DNA of 64,000 nt from Plotosus lineatus (lineage: Eukaryota > Chordata > Actinopteri > Siluriformes > Plotosidae). Positions 42,705-54,579 of this stretch are shown in pieces (position 1 is the first letter of the stretch; each line of letters starts with the position of its first letter). The stretch spans positions 10,895,001-10,959,000 of the forward strand of contig CM045733.1 of assembly GCA_024760905.1 (NCBI GenBank). Direction: 5' to 3'. Under the pieces are notes generated by a model that had not been told where the DNA came from, ran no database searches, and saw only the letters and a program-made list of their open reading frames with translations. A program made the translations under genes and the position numbers.

Positions 42705-43046
42705 CTTATAGGTTAGCACGTCCGCCTCACAACAAGAAGGTCCAGGGTTCGAGTCCTGGCCTTGTGTAACTCTGTGTGAAGTTTGCATCTTCTCCTCATG
42801 TTCTCCCCATGCTTGCAAAGGTCTGCTCAGGTTTTCTCCCACTGCACTAGGACATGCACATCAGGTTAATTAGCTGTTCCAGATGGCCCCTTGATGTGAG
42901 TTTGAGTGCGAATGGTTGTGCGAGCTTCCCTGCTATAGTATGCCAAGCAGATCAAGGTGTACCCTGCCTTCACCCAGTGTTGGCTGAGATAGGTGCCAGA
43001 CTCGACTGCCTTAACAATAGATTAAAGATTAAGCAGTTTGGCAAAT
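42705..43046 (+). repeat. SINE, 'gtggagtt' family
   Basis: The head is ggttagcacgtccgcctcac, B box agggttcgagtcctgg. The body has gtgtgaagtttgcatcttct, the ccttcacccagtgttggctg block, and a tail gattaagcagtttggcaaat. Confidence 0.75.
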
Positions 43047-43083
43047 TATGATGCTGATGATTCCTGGCTTACTTCTGTAAGTT

Positions 43084-43397
43084 CATTCATTCGTTCATTT
43101 TATAATCTTAATTAAGGTCGTGAGGAGGCTGGTGCCCATTTCAGTCGATTCTGGGAAAAGGTGGGGTACTCCCTAGACAGCTCGCCAGGCCATTGCAGGG
43201 CCAATACTCGCACAACGATTCACACTCCAGTGATTTGGAACTGCCAATTAGCTTACTGAGCATATTTTTGAACTATTGGAGGAAACTGGAGTACCCAGAG
43301 GAAACCCATGCAAGCAGAGAACATACAAACTCCACACAGAAACGCCCGAGCTGGGAAACGAACCCAGGCCTTTTTGCGGTGAGGTGGATGTGCTCTT
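43084..43397 (-). repeat. SINE, 'gtggagtt' family
   Basis: On the minus strand: cacctcaccgcaaaaaggcc, tgggttcgtttcccagctcg, gtgtggagtttgtatgttct, then the gagctgtctagggagtaccc block and a tail. Confidence 0.7.
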
Positions 43398-43399
43398 CT

Positions 43400-44120
43400 G
43401 TAAGTTAATAACAACATATATTGCTAAGTTTGTTACTGTCATCTCCTGACCAATCAGAATTCAACGTTCATTTGGTTTGATCAAATAACTTCAACCCCAA
43501 ATCCATTTAGTTTCTTATCTCCACCGCTGGCATCACTGGCCTCATAAATGTTAAGCTCCAGTGTGTAAAAGACTAAAACTCCTCAGAACCTCCATTCTGG
43601 GATGTGTCTCATGAATATTTCATTTATAAGAGAAACAAATCCAAGCTGTCGCTCTTTCCTTTCGTGCACTTTCTTTCATATACTATCATTATGCTTCACT
43701 GTGTCAGTGCCATTTCTATGTATTTTATGCAAATTGTGCAGGATGCTGTTTGTGAATAACAAAACCAGAGTTTGACATTAAATAATTCTCTGTTTGTAAA
43801 TCACATTTAAAAACATATTGTTTCTGTCTTCATCTGATGAATGTTAAAGGTGCTTATTCAGTTCAAATCCTCCATGCCTGTAATGTGAAACAACAAGTGG
43901 TAAAGCAATGTCAAATCTTGTTTAGAGACAAAATAAATAAAGAAGAGTTTAAAAAAACAAAAGGATTCAGAGACTCAGAACATGTTGAAAGTCGGCTGGG
44001 AACACAGCTAATTTTTTCAAAATGAATCAATCAATGAGAAATTAACATCGGCAGTGAATGTGTTTTGTTGCACTGTTCCAGCAAGGCAGGACTGAAACTC
44101 AAAGAAATATATATATATCT
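43400..44120. other. No feature recognised
   Basis: A/T-rich DNA without shared repeat. A 62-codon frame at 43837-44025 has no recognisable homology. Confidence 0.35.
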
Positions 44121-44123
44121 ATA

Positions 44124-45031
44124 CCACATTTGACGTGATAAGCGCCCAGGGCGCTTTAGAAATTGGAATGGGTGGGCACTTATTAAAATGTTACCAGTGG
44201 AGTGGAACGGAAAGTGCTTATTACCATTGAGGTGGAAAACATGAATAATAACAGAACAATAAAAGAGTTTTACTGGTATTTATGTTATTCAGTTTGTGGT
44301 ATCAACCAAACTACTTACATAAAAGCTGAAAATAAGCAGAAAACAGCATAATTTTATTTAAAAAAACAACAACCTTACTTTTCCCTTTTACCCTTATTCC
44401 TTTTAACATTTTCCAGAAGTAAAATCAAGCCAATCAACAGGACTGTCAACTTTAGCACGTTGAACCAATCAATACAAACATAAACAAAAGCACATGACCA
44501 TCAACATCTTTAAATTCATAAAGTTAGTGAGCAGGAGAATCGGGTGGAAAATACTCGTCATCACTTTGTGATAGGTCCATATCTGGCTCATCGCTCCATT
44601 CATTCATAGTATCCCATAGTTTTGCTGTACCAGTTTCTAATGGTTCATTGGTTGTTGGACATTTACCAAGAGAACACAGCAAAATATTTTCCTGTTTTTT
44701 AAAGCACGGCTGAACAATCAAATGTGTTGTTACTGATGAACATTATAGACATTCCAACTAGTAGGGAGTCTTGAAATACCGTGCAAACTCACTTTTACAG
44801 GTGGTGAACGCCTCATTTTATGGTTACAGAGACTGATTGAATAAAATTAGTAAGTTTGATCTACGATTTTGCTCCCAGTACACATGGGCGGTTATTAGGC
44901 ACAAGAAGAAAAAAACAAACAAACAAACAAAAAAAAACCCAGAACAAACAAAAAAAAACAAAACAAAACAAAAAAAAAAAAAAAACATGGGGGGGCTTAT
45001 TGGAGCAGGGTACTTATTACGTGGGAATACA
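44124..45031. mobile_element. TA-flanked DNA transposon, 'CCGTATTC' TIR, copy 2
   Basis: It starts TA|CCACATTTGACGTGATAAGC and ends in tacttattacgtgggaatac. The interior parallels 27215-28061 (aatggaacag/agtggaacgg, gtttgtggtatcaaccaaac). An A-rich (AAAC)n patch at 44905-44985 is unique to this copy. It is 908 bp. Confidence 0.72.
44524..44721 (-). pseudogene. Acidic C-terminal coding remnant inside the 'CCGTATTC' transposon
   Basis: The frame includes TTNEPLETGTAKLWDTMNEW and ends MDLSQSDDEYFPPDSPAH with a stop. The equivalent segment of copy 1 (about 27620-27770, minus) keeps NEWSDDPDMDLSESDDEYF and the same ending, though its upstream frame is broken. Conservation of an acidic tail in both copies suggests the end of a transposase carried by the parental element. 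No catalytic domain is present and the family is not proven. Confidence 0.45.
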
Positions 45032-45040
45032 TTGTGTGTG

Positions 45041-45166
<126 letters not shown>

Positions 45167-45639
45167 AAAATGGTTAAAAAATACTGGGCCTGTTGCACCG
45201 TAATTACTGGATGATCTATTATCATCTTCAGCAACGAGATTATGATTTACCTTAAGTTGTGTGTTTGTTTGTTTGGTTCTGTGCTTTTTGAATAATCACA
45301 CAAAAAGTTATATGCAGACTTTGGGACAGAGGTTTGGCATTGGATAAGGAGGACTTCATTAGATTTCGATGCTGGTCTGGATCTAATTCTAGATCCAGCC
45401 AATTCTAAAGAGTTTTTGAGACTGGTCAGTTTGTGATATTTTTATTGATATGTGGGATCGCTGGGCTTGAAGGTGGTTTGCGTTCTCTGAGCGCTTTTAC
45501 GTTCTACGGGATAGAATAAAGAACTTTACAAACTTGATATATTTTTCTGCTTCATAAAATATTAAATACATTTTTTATATAATTTTATATAATTTTTATA
45601 TAATTTTTTTAATAAAGTTTAGCTGCATCAAAAGTCATT

Positions 45640-45890
45640 TGTATGTGGACTTTGATGTTCTCCCCATTGTTCCATGGGTTTCCTCCGGTTTCCTCCCACA
45701 GTCTAAAGATATGCACATTATGCAATTCGGAACTTCTAAATTGCTGTTAGATGTGGGTTGGACCCTGAATTTTGTATTTGCCTGACATTTGTCTGGCAAA
45801 CTGTTCAGGGTGCACCCCACCTTCACTGTGTTGGCTGAGATAGGCTCCCTGTGACTCTAACAGGAGAAAGCAGTTTAGCAAATGAGTGTG
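45640..45890 (+). repeat. SINE, 'gtggagtt' family (head missing)
   Basis: gtatgtggactttgatgttc, ccatgggtttcctccggttt, cctcccacagtctaaagata, ccttcactgtgttggctgag, and the tail gaaagcagtttagcaaatga. Confidence 0.65.
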
Positions 45891-46895
45891 TGAATAAGTG
45901 CTCATGATAATACACATAGTTCATCTTGGAATTTTTCGTTAGAAATTCATGTTACGGCTACTTATGTGATTTTAGCCACCTGGAGATTTTTAATCGAGTA
46001 ATTTACAGAATTTTAGGAAAATATTTCTGATTAATACATCTTGTTTCCACAGTCACTGCGCATTTACACAGTCATATTGCAGATATTACACTATGTGCTA
46101 CAGTAGCTCGCTAAACTGCCTGGCTCTGATCTTCTGTGCTTTGAGTTTGCAGGTGCCTCATACCTTTATAGTGTTTTTCTAACATTAACCAGGTGAACCG
46201 GGGTTGCAGACCACATAATACAGACCAACATTTTCCAGATTCCACAACTCACTATTTTCACTTGTATTTTGATTCTTGTGGGTTTGGAGCGATCGTACAC
46301 ACGCATGTAGGTATGTAATGTACTGCAGATTGGCTGCATACAGTTAAACAAAGATAGCTATGATAATTTTTGCAGATTGTAATCTTGGAGGAGGGGAAGG
46401 CATTATAGAATTGGTATAAACAGTTAAAGATATTTTTATGGTTTGTATGTGCAAAATTATCCAAAAACAACACAGTACTGTATAACAAAACCTCTTGCTT
46501 TGTCAGGAACATTATATGTGCCACAAAATGTATTTTTGGTATTGTAATCACGAGTACTTGTTTGTTACCAGATTTGGTGGCGACACCACAATACCAGAGT
46601 CCCTGAGATAAATTAAATTTTGGAATGTCAAGATTACAGGAGAAAGGTAGAACAAGGCCAAAAATGTTGGAGATTGAACATATCCCAGGTTAAAATTAAA
46701 ACTGTTTACATTTGAGAAACAAAGCGACCCAGATAGAGCCAAAGACGCAGTGAAGGACAGATGGGAAATCATATGCACAATTTCAAAGAGCATAATCCCA
46801 TTTGACCTTGAGAAGGCAAAATCAACATTATCATGTTTTTGAGTGGGGATCACAGAACATATGAAGAAAAGAACTTACTTGATTACTACTGTATG
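45890..46895. other. No feature recognised
   Basis: A/T-rich DNA; small frames lack homology. Confidence 0.35.
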
Positions 46896-46898
46896 TTA

Positions 46899-48244
46899 TA
46901 CCCCCATTTCACTGGAGCACGGTAAACTCGCGGAAGCAAAAATGTCGTCATCCTCTAACGTTCCTCAGTCGATCCGTCATCTTCCATGTCCTTCCATGTG
47001 ATTCCGAACATATTCCTCCGTTTCCGGCAGGCCAAAATTTTCTGCGAATTGCTTTTGAACATGTTCAAAACGTTGCACGTTGATGGAAAAATTTTCCGAC
47101 AGTGTTCCCTTAGGTTCCTTAGTCATTCCGCAAACGTTCCGTCATTTCCTCAAACGTTCCTTGATCATTCCTTTTATTCCGCCAGTGTTCCTTGATCGTT
47201 CTGCGAGCCTTCCTCCCCCTCTTCCGGGTGTTCAAAAGCGGCCACAGAATCCCCATGGAATACTTACAGAAGGTTTGCAGAATACTCACAGAAGGTTTGC
47301 GGAATACATGCGGAATGTTTGCGAAATGGGTGCGGATAACACGGAAGACTTGCGGAACACTCAAGGAAGTCACTTCCACTACAAATTATTCCAGTTCATT
47401 CACTTTATTTTTTTGTTTTCCTGTTCATGTCATAAAGTTTTAAAGTTATAATCACTGTGGTTTGGACTTGTGTGCATGGTTTTTAGTCTGGAATGATTAA
47501 TTGAGGTGCAAATAAAAGGAATGTATTGGCATTATTGATATTAAACATATTAACATATGTTAAATTTAAAATTTATTGTAAATTATAAACATATTGAACA
47601 TTAGAAACATATGGTAAATTCCAAACATATGTTCAATTTTAAATTTATTGTACATTATAAACATATTATACATTATAAACATATTATACATTATAAACAT
47701 TTAGTATGAATGAGAGAATTAGCTTCCTTGGTCGATTCCGTGTACAATATTTAAAAGCGGAATCAGGAGCAAATCCTTTGATCTTTGCCGATTTTTCCTC
47801 GTTGAAATGTGGTTACGCTGGGTATTCCTCAGTCATTCCTTAGTCATTCCATGTTGAACATGAACGTTCCGCCTTCATTCCGCCTGTTCCGCAATCATTC
47901 CCGAGCTCTTCCTTCTAAAACGGTGTAGTGCTGTAATCGTTCCTTGAGTGTTCCTTGCTTTCCGTGAACGTTCCGTGAATTATCCGAAGGTCTTCCTTTG
48001 CAATCCGCACTGGTTCCGAAGGTAATCCGAGCACTTTTAGACATGTATTCCGACATTCCTTCTTCGATTCTTTCTGTGTCTTTTCCGCACATTCCGTGAA
48101 CATTCCGAAGGTGTTCCGAGGGTACAATTTTCCGTAGGTTTTTGACCCATTTTCCGTGTAAAAATGCCGAAGCGCCTCCGTAGAGTGTGTTTCGGGCCTT
48201 TGCGCCATGATCATTGCATTCCGCACTCCAGTGAAATCGGGGTA
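46899..48244. mobile_element. TTCCG-rich DNA transposon with 3-bp TTA duplication
   Basis: The inverted ends are TACCCCCATTTCACTGGAG and TACCCCGATTTCACTGGAG, then C/T, A/G, CGG. TTA flanks both sides (46896-46898, 48245-48247), a 3-bp duplication as in PIF/Harbinger. The subterminal several hundred bp on both sides are filled with dozens of (G/A)TTCCG or CGGAA motifs. The A/T-rich centre has tandem cattataaacatatta units at about 47640-47700. No transposase was found. Confidence 0.72.
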
Positions 48245-48249
48245 TTAAC

Positions 48250-49230
48250 TACATGCTGTCATGTCTCAAACATACTGTATCTACTTTTGAAATAACCTCC
48301 CATGAATAGGCTTCAATAATTCATAACATTTCCATGAACCAAAATTAAAATTAAGCTATGCAGACAGACTCTGGGAATAGGATATATATACACCATACCA
48401 TAATCTTCCGAGTGATAGTTCCCTTTTACCACTACAGTTCTCTTACAGTGCAAATCAGTGGCTGAGGACATCGTCTGAAATTTTCTGAGCTCTTTCAGAT
48501 TCACTCACCCGCACATAAGTGTGGAAATGGATTTCGGTGTATATCTGTGTATCAGATTTAGACATCATGAATAATAGAGGCTTTTTCATACTCCATGATG
48601 TAACTGGATGTAATGGGATTGTGGTTTGGTCCACAGACAGCGGCAATGACTGTATAGCAGAGCCGTCGTACAAATTAAAATGAAATGATGTCCTGTGAAA
48701 GCTGCTTTTATACAACACTGGTACACCATGACCAGTGATAACTACAGTTCATCAATCCTCTCTCTCTCTCTCTCTCATTCTCTCAGATTGTTTACAGAAG
48801 CAATAACGCAACTGATAACAGAAACTGGCGGGATTTAAAAAGCAATTATAAATTAAGAACAACATTACAAAGTATAATTTTATAAAGTTAAAACGAGTGC
48901 GCGTGCACGACGGCCAGTTTGGCTTCCTCCTTGCATTTATGGACTTTCCGCTTTTTGTGTGTACTGGGTTCTGATGGCAGATGGAGATGGGCGGAGCTGC
49001 TGATATGAATAGGGAGGCAGTGGTGGATGGCCAACTAATTAGAAACTCTAGCATGCCATTACACACTAGTGCTCAAACAAACAAACAAACAAACAAACAA
49101 ACAAGCAAACAAACAAAATCTTCAAACCTCCCAGAAGAAAAACTTAAACATGTGCTTACTTTTTTATTTCACACATCAGTGTCTTCTAACACTGTAACAA
49201 CATTCATTGGTCAAAAAAGTGGAAAAACCC
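48250..49230. other. Unassigned DNA with (TC)n and (CAAA)n tracts
   Basis: (TC)n at 48755-48775 and (CAAA)n at about 49077-49117. No exon or shared repeat was seen. Confidence 0.4.
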
Positions 49231-49268
49231 ATCGTATCTTCTTCTTCTTTTCCTTTCGGCTGTTCCCT

Positions 49269-51990
49269 TCAGGGGTCGCCACAGCAAATGATCTGCCTCC
49301 ATCTCTCCCTATCCTCTGCATCTTCTACTCTTACTCCAACGACCTTCATGTCCGCCTTCACCACATCCATAAATCTTCTCTTTGGTCTTCCTCTGGGCCT
49401 TTTGCCTGGTAGTTCCAACCTCAGCATCCTACTACCAATATCCTCACTATCCCTCCTCTGTACATGTCCAAACCATCTCAATCTAGCCTCTCTGACTTTG
49501 TCTCCAAAACATCTAACATGTGCTGTCCCTCTGATGTACTCATTTCTGATCCTGTCCATCCTCGTTACTCCCAAAGAGAACCTCAACATTTTCATCTCTG
49601 CTACCTCCAACTCTGCCTCCTATCTTTTCCTCAGGACCACTGTCTCTAAACCAGGGGTCACCGACCTTTTTGAAACCGAGAGCTACTTCTTGGGTACCAA
49701 TTAATGCGAAGGGCTACCAGGTCAAAACACACCTCTGAAATTACAAATTTGCTCAATTTACCTTTAATTATATGTTATCATTAATAATTAATGATATTTA
49801 TCTATGTGAAGATATTGATTTGATTTAAAATATATTCAAAAAAATTAGATGCAGCTCAATGGAGAGTGGCGCTATGGAGCTGTGGGCCTGTCCTAAAACT
49901 AGCAGTGAACAGGTCCGCGGGCAACTTATAGTGTCCTTGCGGGCTACCTGGTGCCCACGGGCACCACGTTGGTGATCCCTGCTCTAAACCATACAACATT
50001 GCTGGCCTCATCACCGTCTTGTACACTTTTCCTTTCATTCTTGCCGATACTCTCCTATCACACATCACACCGGACACTTTTCTCCATCCATTCCAACCTG
50101 CCTGCACACGCTTCTTCACCTCTTTTCCACACTCTCCATTGCTCTGGATTGTTGAGCCTAAGTACTTAAAATCCTCCACCTTCTTTATCTCTGCCCCCTG
50201 TAACCTCAAAGTTCCTCTTGAGTCCTTGTCGTTCACACACATGTATTCCGTCTTTCCAGGGCATTCCTCCACCTCTCTAGATTTTCCTCCACTTGTTCTG
50301 TGCTCTCACTACAGATCACAATGTCATCTGCAAACATCATAGTCCATGGAGATTCTTGTCTAACCTCGTCTGTTAGCCTGTCCATCACCATAGCAAACAA
50401 GAAGGGGCTGAGAGCTGACCCTTGATGCAGTCCCACCTCCACCTTGAACTCTTCTGTCACACTGACAGCACACCTCACCACTGTCTTACATCTCTCATAC
50501 ATGTCCTGCACCACTCTAACGTACTTCTCTGTCACTCCAGACTTCCTCATACAATACCACAGTTCTTCTCTCGGCACCCTGTCATATGCTTTCTCCAGAG
50601 CCATAAAGGCACAATGCAGCTCCTTCTGACCTTCTTTGTACTTCTCTATTAACATCCTCAAAGCAAACACTGCATCTGTGGTGCTCTTTCTTGGCATGAA
50701 ACCAAACTGTTGTTCAGAAATGCTGACCTCTGCCCTTAGTCTTGCTTCCACTATTCTTTCCCATAACTTCATTGTATGGCTCATCAACTTTATCCCTCTG
50801 TAGTTGCCACAACTCTGTACATCTCCCTTGTTCTTAAAAATGGGCACAAGCACACTTCTCCTCCATTCCTCTGGCATCTTCTCACTTTCTAAGACCTTGT
50901 TGAATATTCTTGTCAGAAAATCTACTGCTACCTCCCCGAGACACTTCCATACCTCAACTGGTATGTCATCAGGGCCAACTGCCTTTCCACTCTTCATCCT
51001 CTTCAATGCCCTCCTCACTTCACCCTTACTAATCTTTGCTACTTCCTGCTCCTCAACGGTCACCACTTCTACTCTTTTTTCTCTCTCATTTTCCTCATTC
51101 ATCAGCTCTTCAAAGTACTCTTTCCATCTTCCCAGCACACTTCTGTCATCAGTCAATACATTTTCCTCTCTGTCCTTTATCACTCTAACTTGCTGCATGT
51201 CTTTCCCATCTCTATTTCTCTGCTGTGCCAACCTGTATAGATCATTTTCTCCCTCCTTACTGTTCAACCTATCATACAAGTCATCATACGCCCTCTGTTT
51301 GGCCTTTGACACCGCTACCTTCGCCTTACTGACTTCCTTCAAATTACATCGCCTACACAAGATCAACCTGTGTGCTCCTACCTCCGCTTTCATAAGTCAC
51401 CTATGCTCCTGTCTCTTCTTGAAGAAAGTATTCACCACAGCCATTTCCATCCTTTTTGCAAAATCGATCAGCATCTGTCCTTCTGTGTTCCTGTCCTGGA
51501 CACCAAACCTGCCCATCACTTCCTCGTCCCCTCTGTTTCCTGCACCAACATGTCCATTGAAGTCTGCTCCAATGTCCACTCTTTCACCTCTGGGGGTACT
51601 CTGCATCACTTCATCTAACTCACTCCAGAATCTCTCCTTCTCTTCTAGCTTACATCCTGCCTGTGGGGCATAAGCACTAACAACATTGACCATCACGCCA
51701 TCAATTTCTAACTTGAGACTCATCACTCTGTCTGACACTCTTTTCACCTCTAGAACATTTCTGACAAACCCCTCCTTCAAGATGACTCCTACTCCATTTC
51801 TCTTCCCATCCACACCATGATAAAACAGCTTCAACCCTGCTCCTAAGCTTCTAGCCTTGCTACCTTTCCACCTGGTCTCCTGAACACACAGTATGTCCAC
51901 CTTCCTCCTCTGCATCATGTCAGCCAGCTCCCTATCTTTTCCTTGCATAGTTCCAACATTCAAAGTCCCTACTCTCAGTCCTAGGCTCAC
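49269..51990 (-). pseudogene. Endonuclease/reverse transcriptase of the RTE-type LINE, broken
   Basis: The endonuclease frame at 51990-51397 keeps GTLNVGTM, ILCVQETRW, VVSAYAPQAGC and the catalytic-site block IGADFNGHVG. The endonuclease end and linker are lost in a deletion at about 51328. The next frame (51393-50233) carries the RT, with [40 protein letters not shown] (motif A, with the usual Asp replaced by Ala) and MMFADDIVICSES (motif C). The C-terminal part (DFKYLGSTIQSNG; ARLRWFGHVQRRD) is split by the hAT insertion. The altered motif A residue, the deletions and the insertion make it inactive. Confidence 0.87.
49652..49981. mobile_element. Short hAT-like element inserted in the LINE, 8-bp TSD
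   Basis: The ends are CAGGGGTCACCGACC and its imperfect inverse ggtgatccctg. The duplicated target ctctaaac is exact at 49644-49651 and 49982-49989. Length is 330 bp. Removing it restores the LINE sequence seen at 20265-23405. Confidence 0.9.
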
Positions 51991-52284
51991 GCATTTCCTC
52001 TTCTCTCTCTGCCTACGGACACGCCTCCCGCCTCTCCTTCTTCGACCAACAGTAGTCCAATTTCCATCAGCACCCTGTTGGTTGACAGCACTGATGGCGT
52101 CGTTGTTAACCCGGGCCTCGACCGATCCGGTATGAATTTTGTTTTGATCATTTGCATTTTTAAATGTGGCAGAAGTTTAACGCCGGATGCCCTTCCTGTC
52201 GCAACCCTCTGCATTTATCCGGGCTTGGGACCGGCATAAGGGGGAGAGACACTGGTTAGTGCCTGCCTGCCTGCCTGCCGCCCC

Positions 52285-52700
52285 CCCATATCACTTATAC
52301 CTGATATACCGCTATCAAAAAATAATCAACTTCAGGGTGGTAACAGTGTCTTCACTTTCCTTTAATCACATCCCACCACACAGTCCTTGTTACACATATC
52401 CCTGTAGCTATACTGTTCCCAACATTTGATTCCATGGCCCAACATGGATTCCATTGTTGTACCTCACCATAAGAAATATAGAAAAGAGTAAATGAGAAGA
52501 AAGCATGATTAAAGACGAAAGGAGAGGAATGAACAGGAACGTGAGCAAGATGTAATAATGATGGAGAGGAAAGGGAGAAAGTGCTGAAAGAAGAAAAATG
52601 TGTGTGTGTGTGTGTGGGGGTGGGTGGGTGGGTGTGTGGGTGGGTGGGTGTGTTCCAAGTGAAGCTGTACCACTTGACAAAGCACCTTAACCGAAAAAGA
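52285..52700. other. Unassigned DNA with (GT)n/(GGGT)n patch
   Basis: A G-rich (GGGTG)n patch lies at about 52598-52650. No gene was seen. Confidence 0.4.
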
Positions 52701-52704
52701 CGTT

Positions 52705-52832
52705 ATTCAGTCATCCATTCATTTTCTGAACTGCTTAATCCTAATTAGAGTCACTGTTAGGTTGCCACCCATCTCAGCCGTTCTGGGCAAGGGCGGGGTA
52801 CGCCCTGGGCAGCTCGCCAGGTCATCGCAGGA
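52705..52832 (-). repeat. SINE 3' fragment with L2-like tail
   Basis: On the minus strand: cctgcgatgacctggcgagc, tgcccagggcgtaccccgcc, then ctaattaggattaagcagtt and cagaaaatgaatg. Confidence 0.65.
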
Positions 52833-52904
52833 GACGCCACTATTCCACCACAAATGACAAAAAAAGTTTAAACTGACTCCTCTAATTTGCTTCCAGTGAC
52901 ATAA

Positions 52905-53240
52905 CCAGTGGCGGTAAGGTACTGGATTACTGATCCCTAGGTCGTGGGTTCAAGCCCACTATCAGTGGGTTGTCACTGCTGTCCCCCCAAGTGCAGTTAA
53001 CTAGGTTATCAAAGTTCGGCCATGTCTCCAACTGTCTGTGGTGAGGGGCACGGAAAAAGAACCATTGCTGATTTTTATCAAGACTAAGTGCATAGCTGTC
53101 CGCATGGTTCTGCCTCGTGATGGCCTGGCGAGCTGTCCAGGGTGCACTCTGCCCTCGCCATGAGTTGACTGAGATCGGTGCCAGCCTCTTTGCGACTCTA
53201 ATTAGGATTAAGCGGTTCAGAAACTGAATGAATGATGAAT
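52905..53240 (+). repeat. Full SINE, core family with L2-like tail
   Basis: The head is cagtggcggtaaggtactgg, B box gtgggttcaagcccac. The core runs gtgcagttaactaggttatc to cgcatggttctgcc. The tail is gcgagctgtccagggtgcac, gactctaattaggattaagc, ggttcagaaactgaatgaat. Confidence 0.78.
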
Positions 53241-53301
53241 TTACCATATTTGGATTAATACTTACACATGATAAACTACAGTGTTGAAAAAATATCGCAG
53301 G

Positions 53302-53410
53302 ACAGCATGGTGGCGTTGTGGTTAGCATGTCTGCCTCACACCAAGACGTGAGCTCGAGTCCTGGGCTTTGTGACGGTATTTATGAGCGGATTCTATATGT
53401 TCTCCATTGT
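53302..53410 (+). repeat. SINE head, 'gtggagtt' family
   Basis: gcatggtggcgttgtggtta, gcatgtctgcctcacaccaa, then a B-box-like gagctcgagtcctgggc. It is 3' truncated. Confidence 0.6.
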
Positions 53411-53559
53411 ACAGGCAATTTGGGGATTCCAAGCAGCAACACTCTACTTCTTTTTGTTCTGGCTCAGGTGCTTATGGCATTCTCAAGAATTTTATAGCAA
53501 AAGATTTTGAAATGTGAAATACTGACTGGTGACGATCCCCTGATTCCGTTCACTAAGTT

Positions 53560-54030
53560 TCCCCCCCTTTTTATCTTGAGTGCTCTTGTGTCTTCAACAT
53601 TTTGTGCCATATTGGATTTTATGAGTTATAGCAAATCCTTTTTTTAATCAATTACTTTTCAATCTTCACGAACTCTAGCACATGTGATCTTTGTGCCAAG
53701 CCTCACAAAATTTATGTGTTGACATTTCAATTTGCAAAAGCAGCACAGTCAGTGTAAATCGGGAGTAATGTACAAACAGGAAATAAATGGGTACCAGGAC
53801 TGAAGATTATATGCTAGGAAGCACAATCAATTCTGCATCATTTCACCACTCGAAAGGTGCTAGAATATGGAAAAAATGTCAGCTCGTCAATGTAACCATC
53901 CAGCAGCCATATTAGATTTTATCAGAAGGTTTATAGATTTTTCCAATTACAAATCTGGCCCAAGCTTCACCAGATTTGGCACAAATGTCCTTCACCAAAA
54001 TTATCAGATAGTCTTTTTAATTTTAAAATA
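53560..54030. repeat. Diverged dispersed repeat with two related halves
   Basis: Two blocks share 'gccatatt(g/a)gattttat' and a later 'ccaagc(c/t)tca(c/c)...tttg' motif (near 53608 and 53911). They resemble a repeat common in fish genomes. No ends were defined. Confidence 0.35.
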
Positions 54031-54037
54031 GGTCATC

Positions 54038-54040
<3 letters not shown>

Positions 54041-54087
<47 letters not shown>

Positions 54088-54122
54088 TGTTATAATAATA
54101 TTATATCATATTATCATAGTAT

Positions 54123-54171
<49 letters not shown>

Positions 54172-54176
54172 TAATA
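54041..54176. repeat. (ATT)n and (AAT)n in inverted arrangement
   Basis: About 45 bp of (TTA)n are followed by an A/T-only spacer and then about 45 bp of (AAT)n. The two halves are complementary and could form a long hairpin. Confidence 0.92.
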
Positions 54177-54228
54177 AGCACCCCGTGAATGTTATTTTTC
54201 AATAGCTGAAATAAAGTTGGTTGGGAAG

Positions 54229-54576
54229 TAGAGCTTGAACTTTTCTTAAAAAAAAACGCAGGTGATGGTGGACCAGCTCGGAGAATGAAGGCTCAGTCTC
54301 ACCCAAAATCCTCGCTATTGTTTGAAACATGTCCAACACACCTCTGTTCATGTGCCGTCCCCTTGTGGGTTACATTTTTGCGCTCAAATGACCGACATGT
54401 AACCGAGAGAATCTGGTCATTTGACAAAATAAAAGATTTTTCAAAAATAAAGATCATTCATACTCAGATAATAAATAAAACGGATGAATTAATAATGAAT
54501 TATTTCTTCTGCAGACCGGTACCAATTGAGCCACGGACCGGTACCGGTCCGCGGCCCGGTGGTTGGGGGACCCCTG
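54229..54576. mobile_element. 5'-truncated hAT-like element, family of 7960-8496
   Basis: The body matches 8146-8496 (gtgatggt..accagct, ccccttgtgggttacatttt, tgaccgacatgtaac). It ends ggttgggggacccctg. The left terminus is absent. Confidence 0.75.
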
Positions 54577-54579
54577 TGT

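Larger units (their letters stand above)
49237..52265 (-). mobile_element. RTE-type LINE, second long copy
   Basis: The 3' (CTT)n terminus is at 49237 and the 5' end near 52265 (cactaaccagtgtctctccc on the minus strand). It is the same family as 20265-23405. Compared with that copy it lacks about 395 bp (junction near 51328) and about 28 bp near 50255. It carries a 330-bp hAT insertion at 49652-49981. Confidence 0.87.

Noticed and set aside
47080..47451. Frames of 80-125 codons in the TTCCG-rich element
   Set aside because: Periodic words such as RN.C and IPP reflect the TTCCG repeats in every frame and strand. There are no catalytic motifs.
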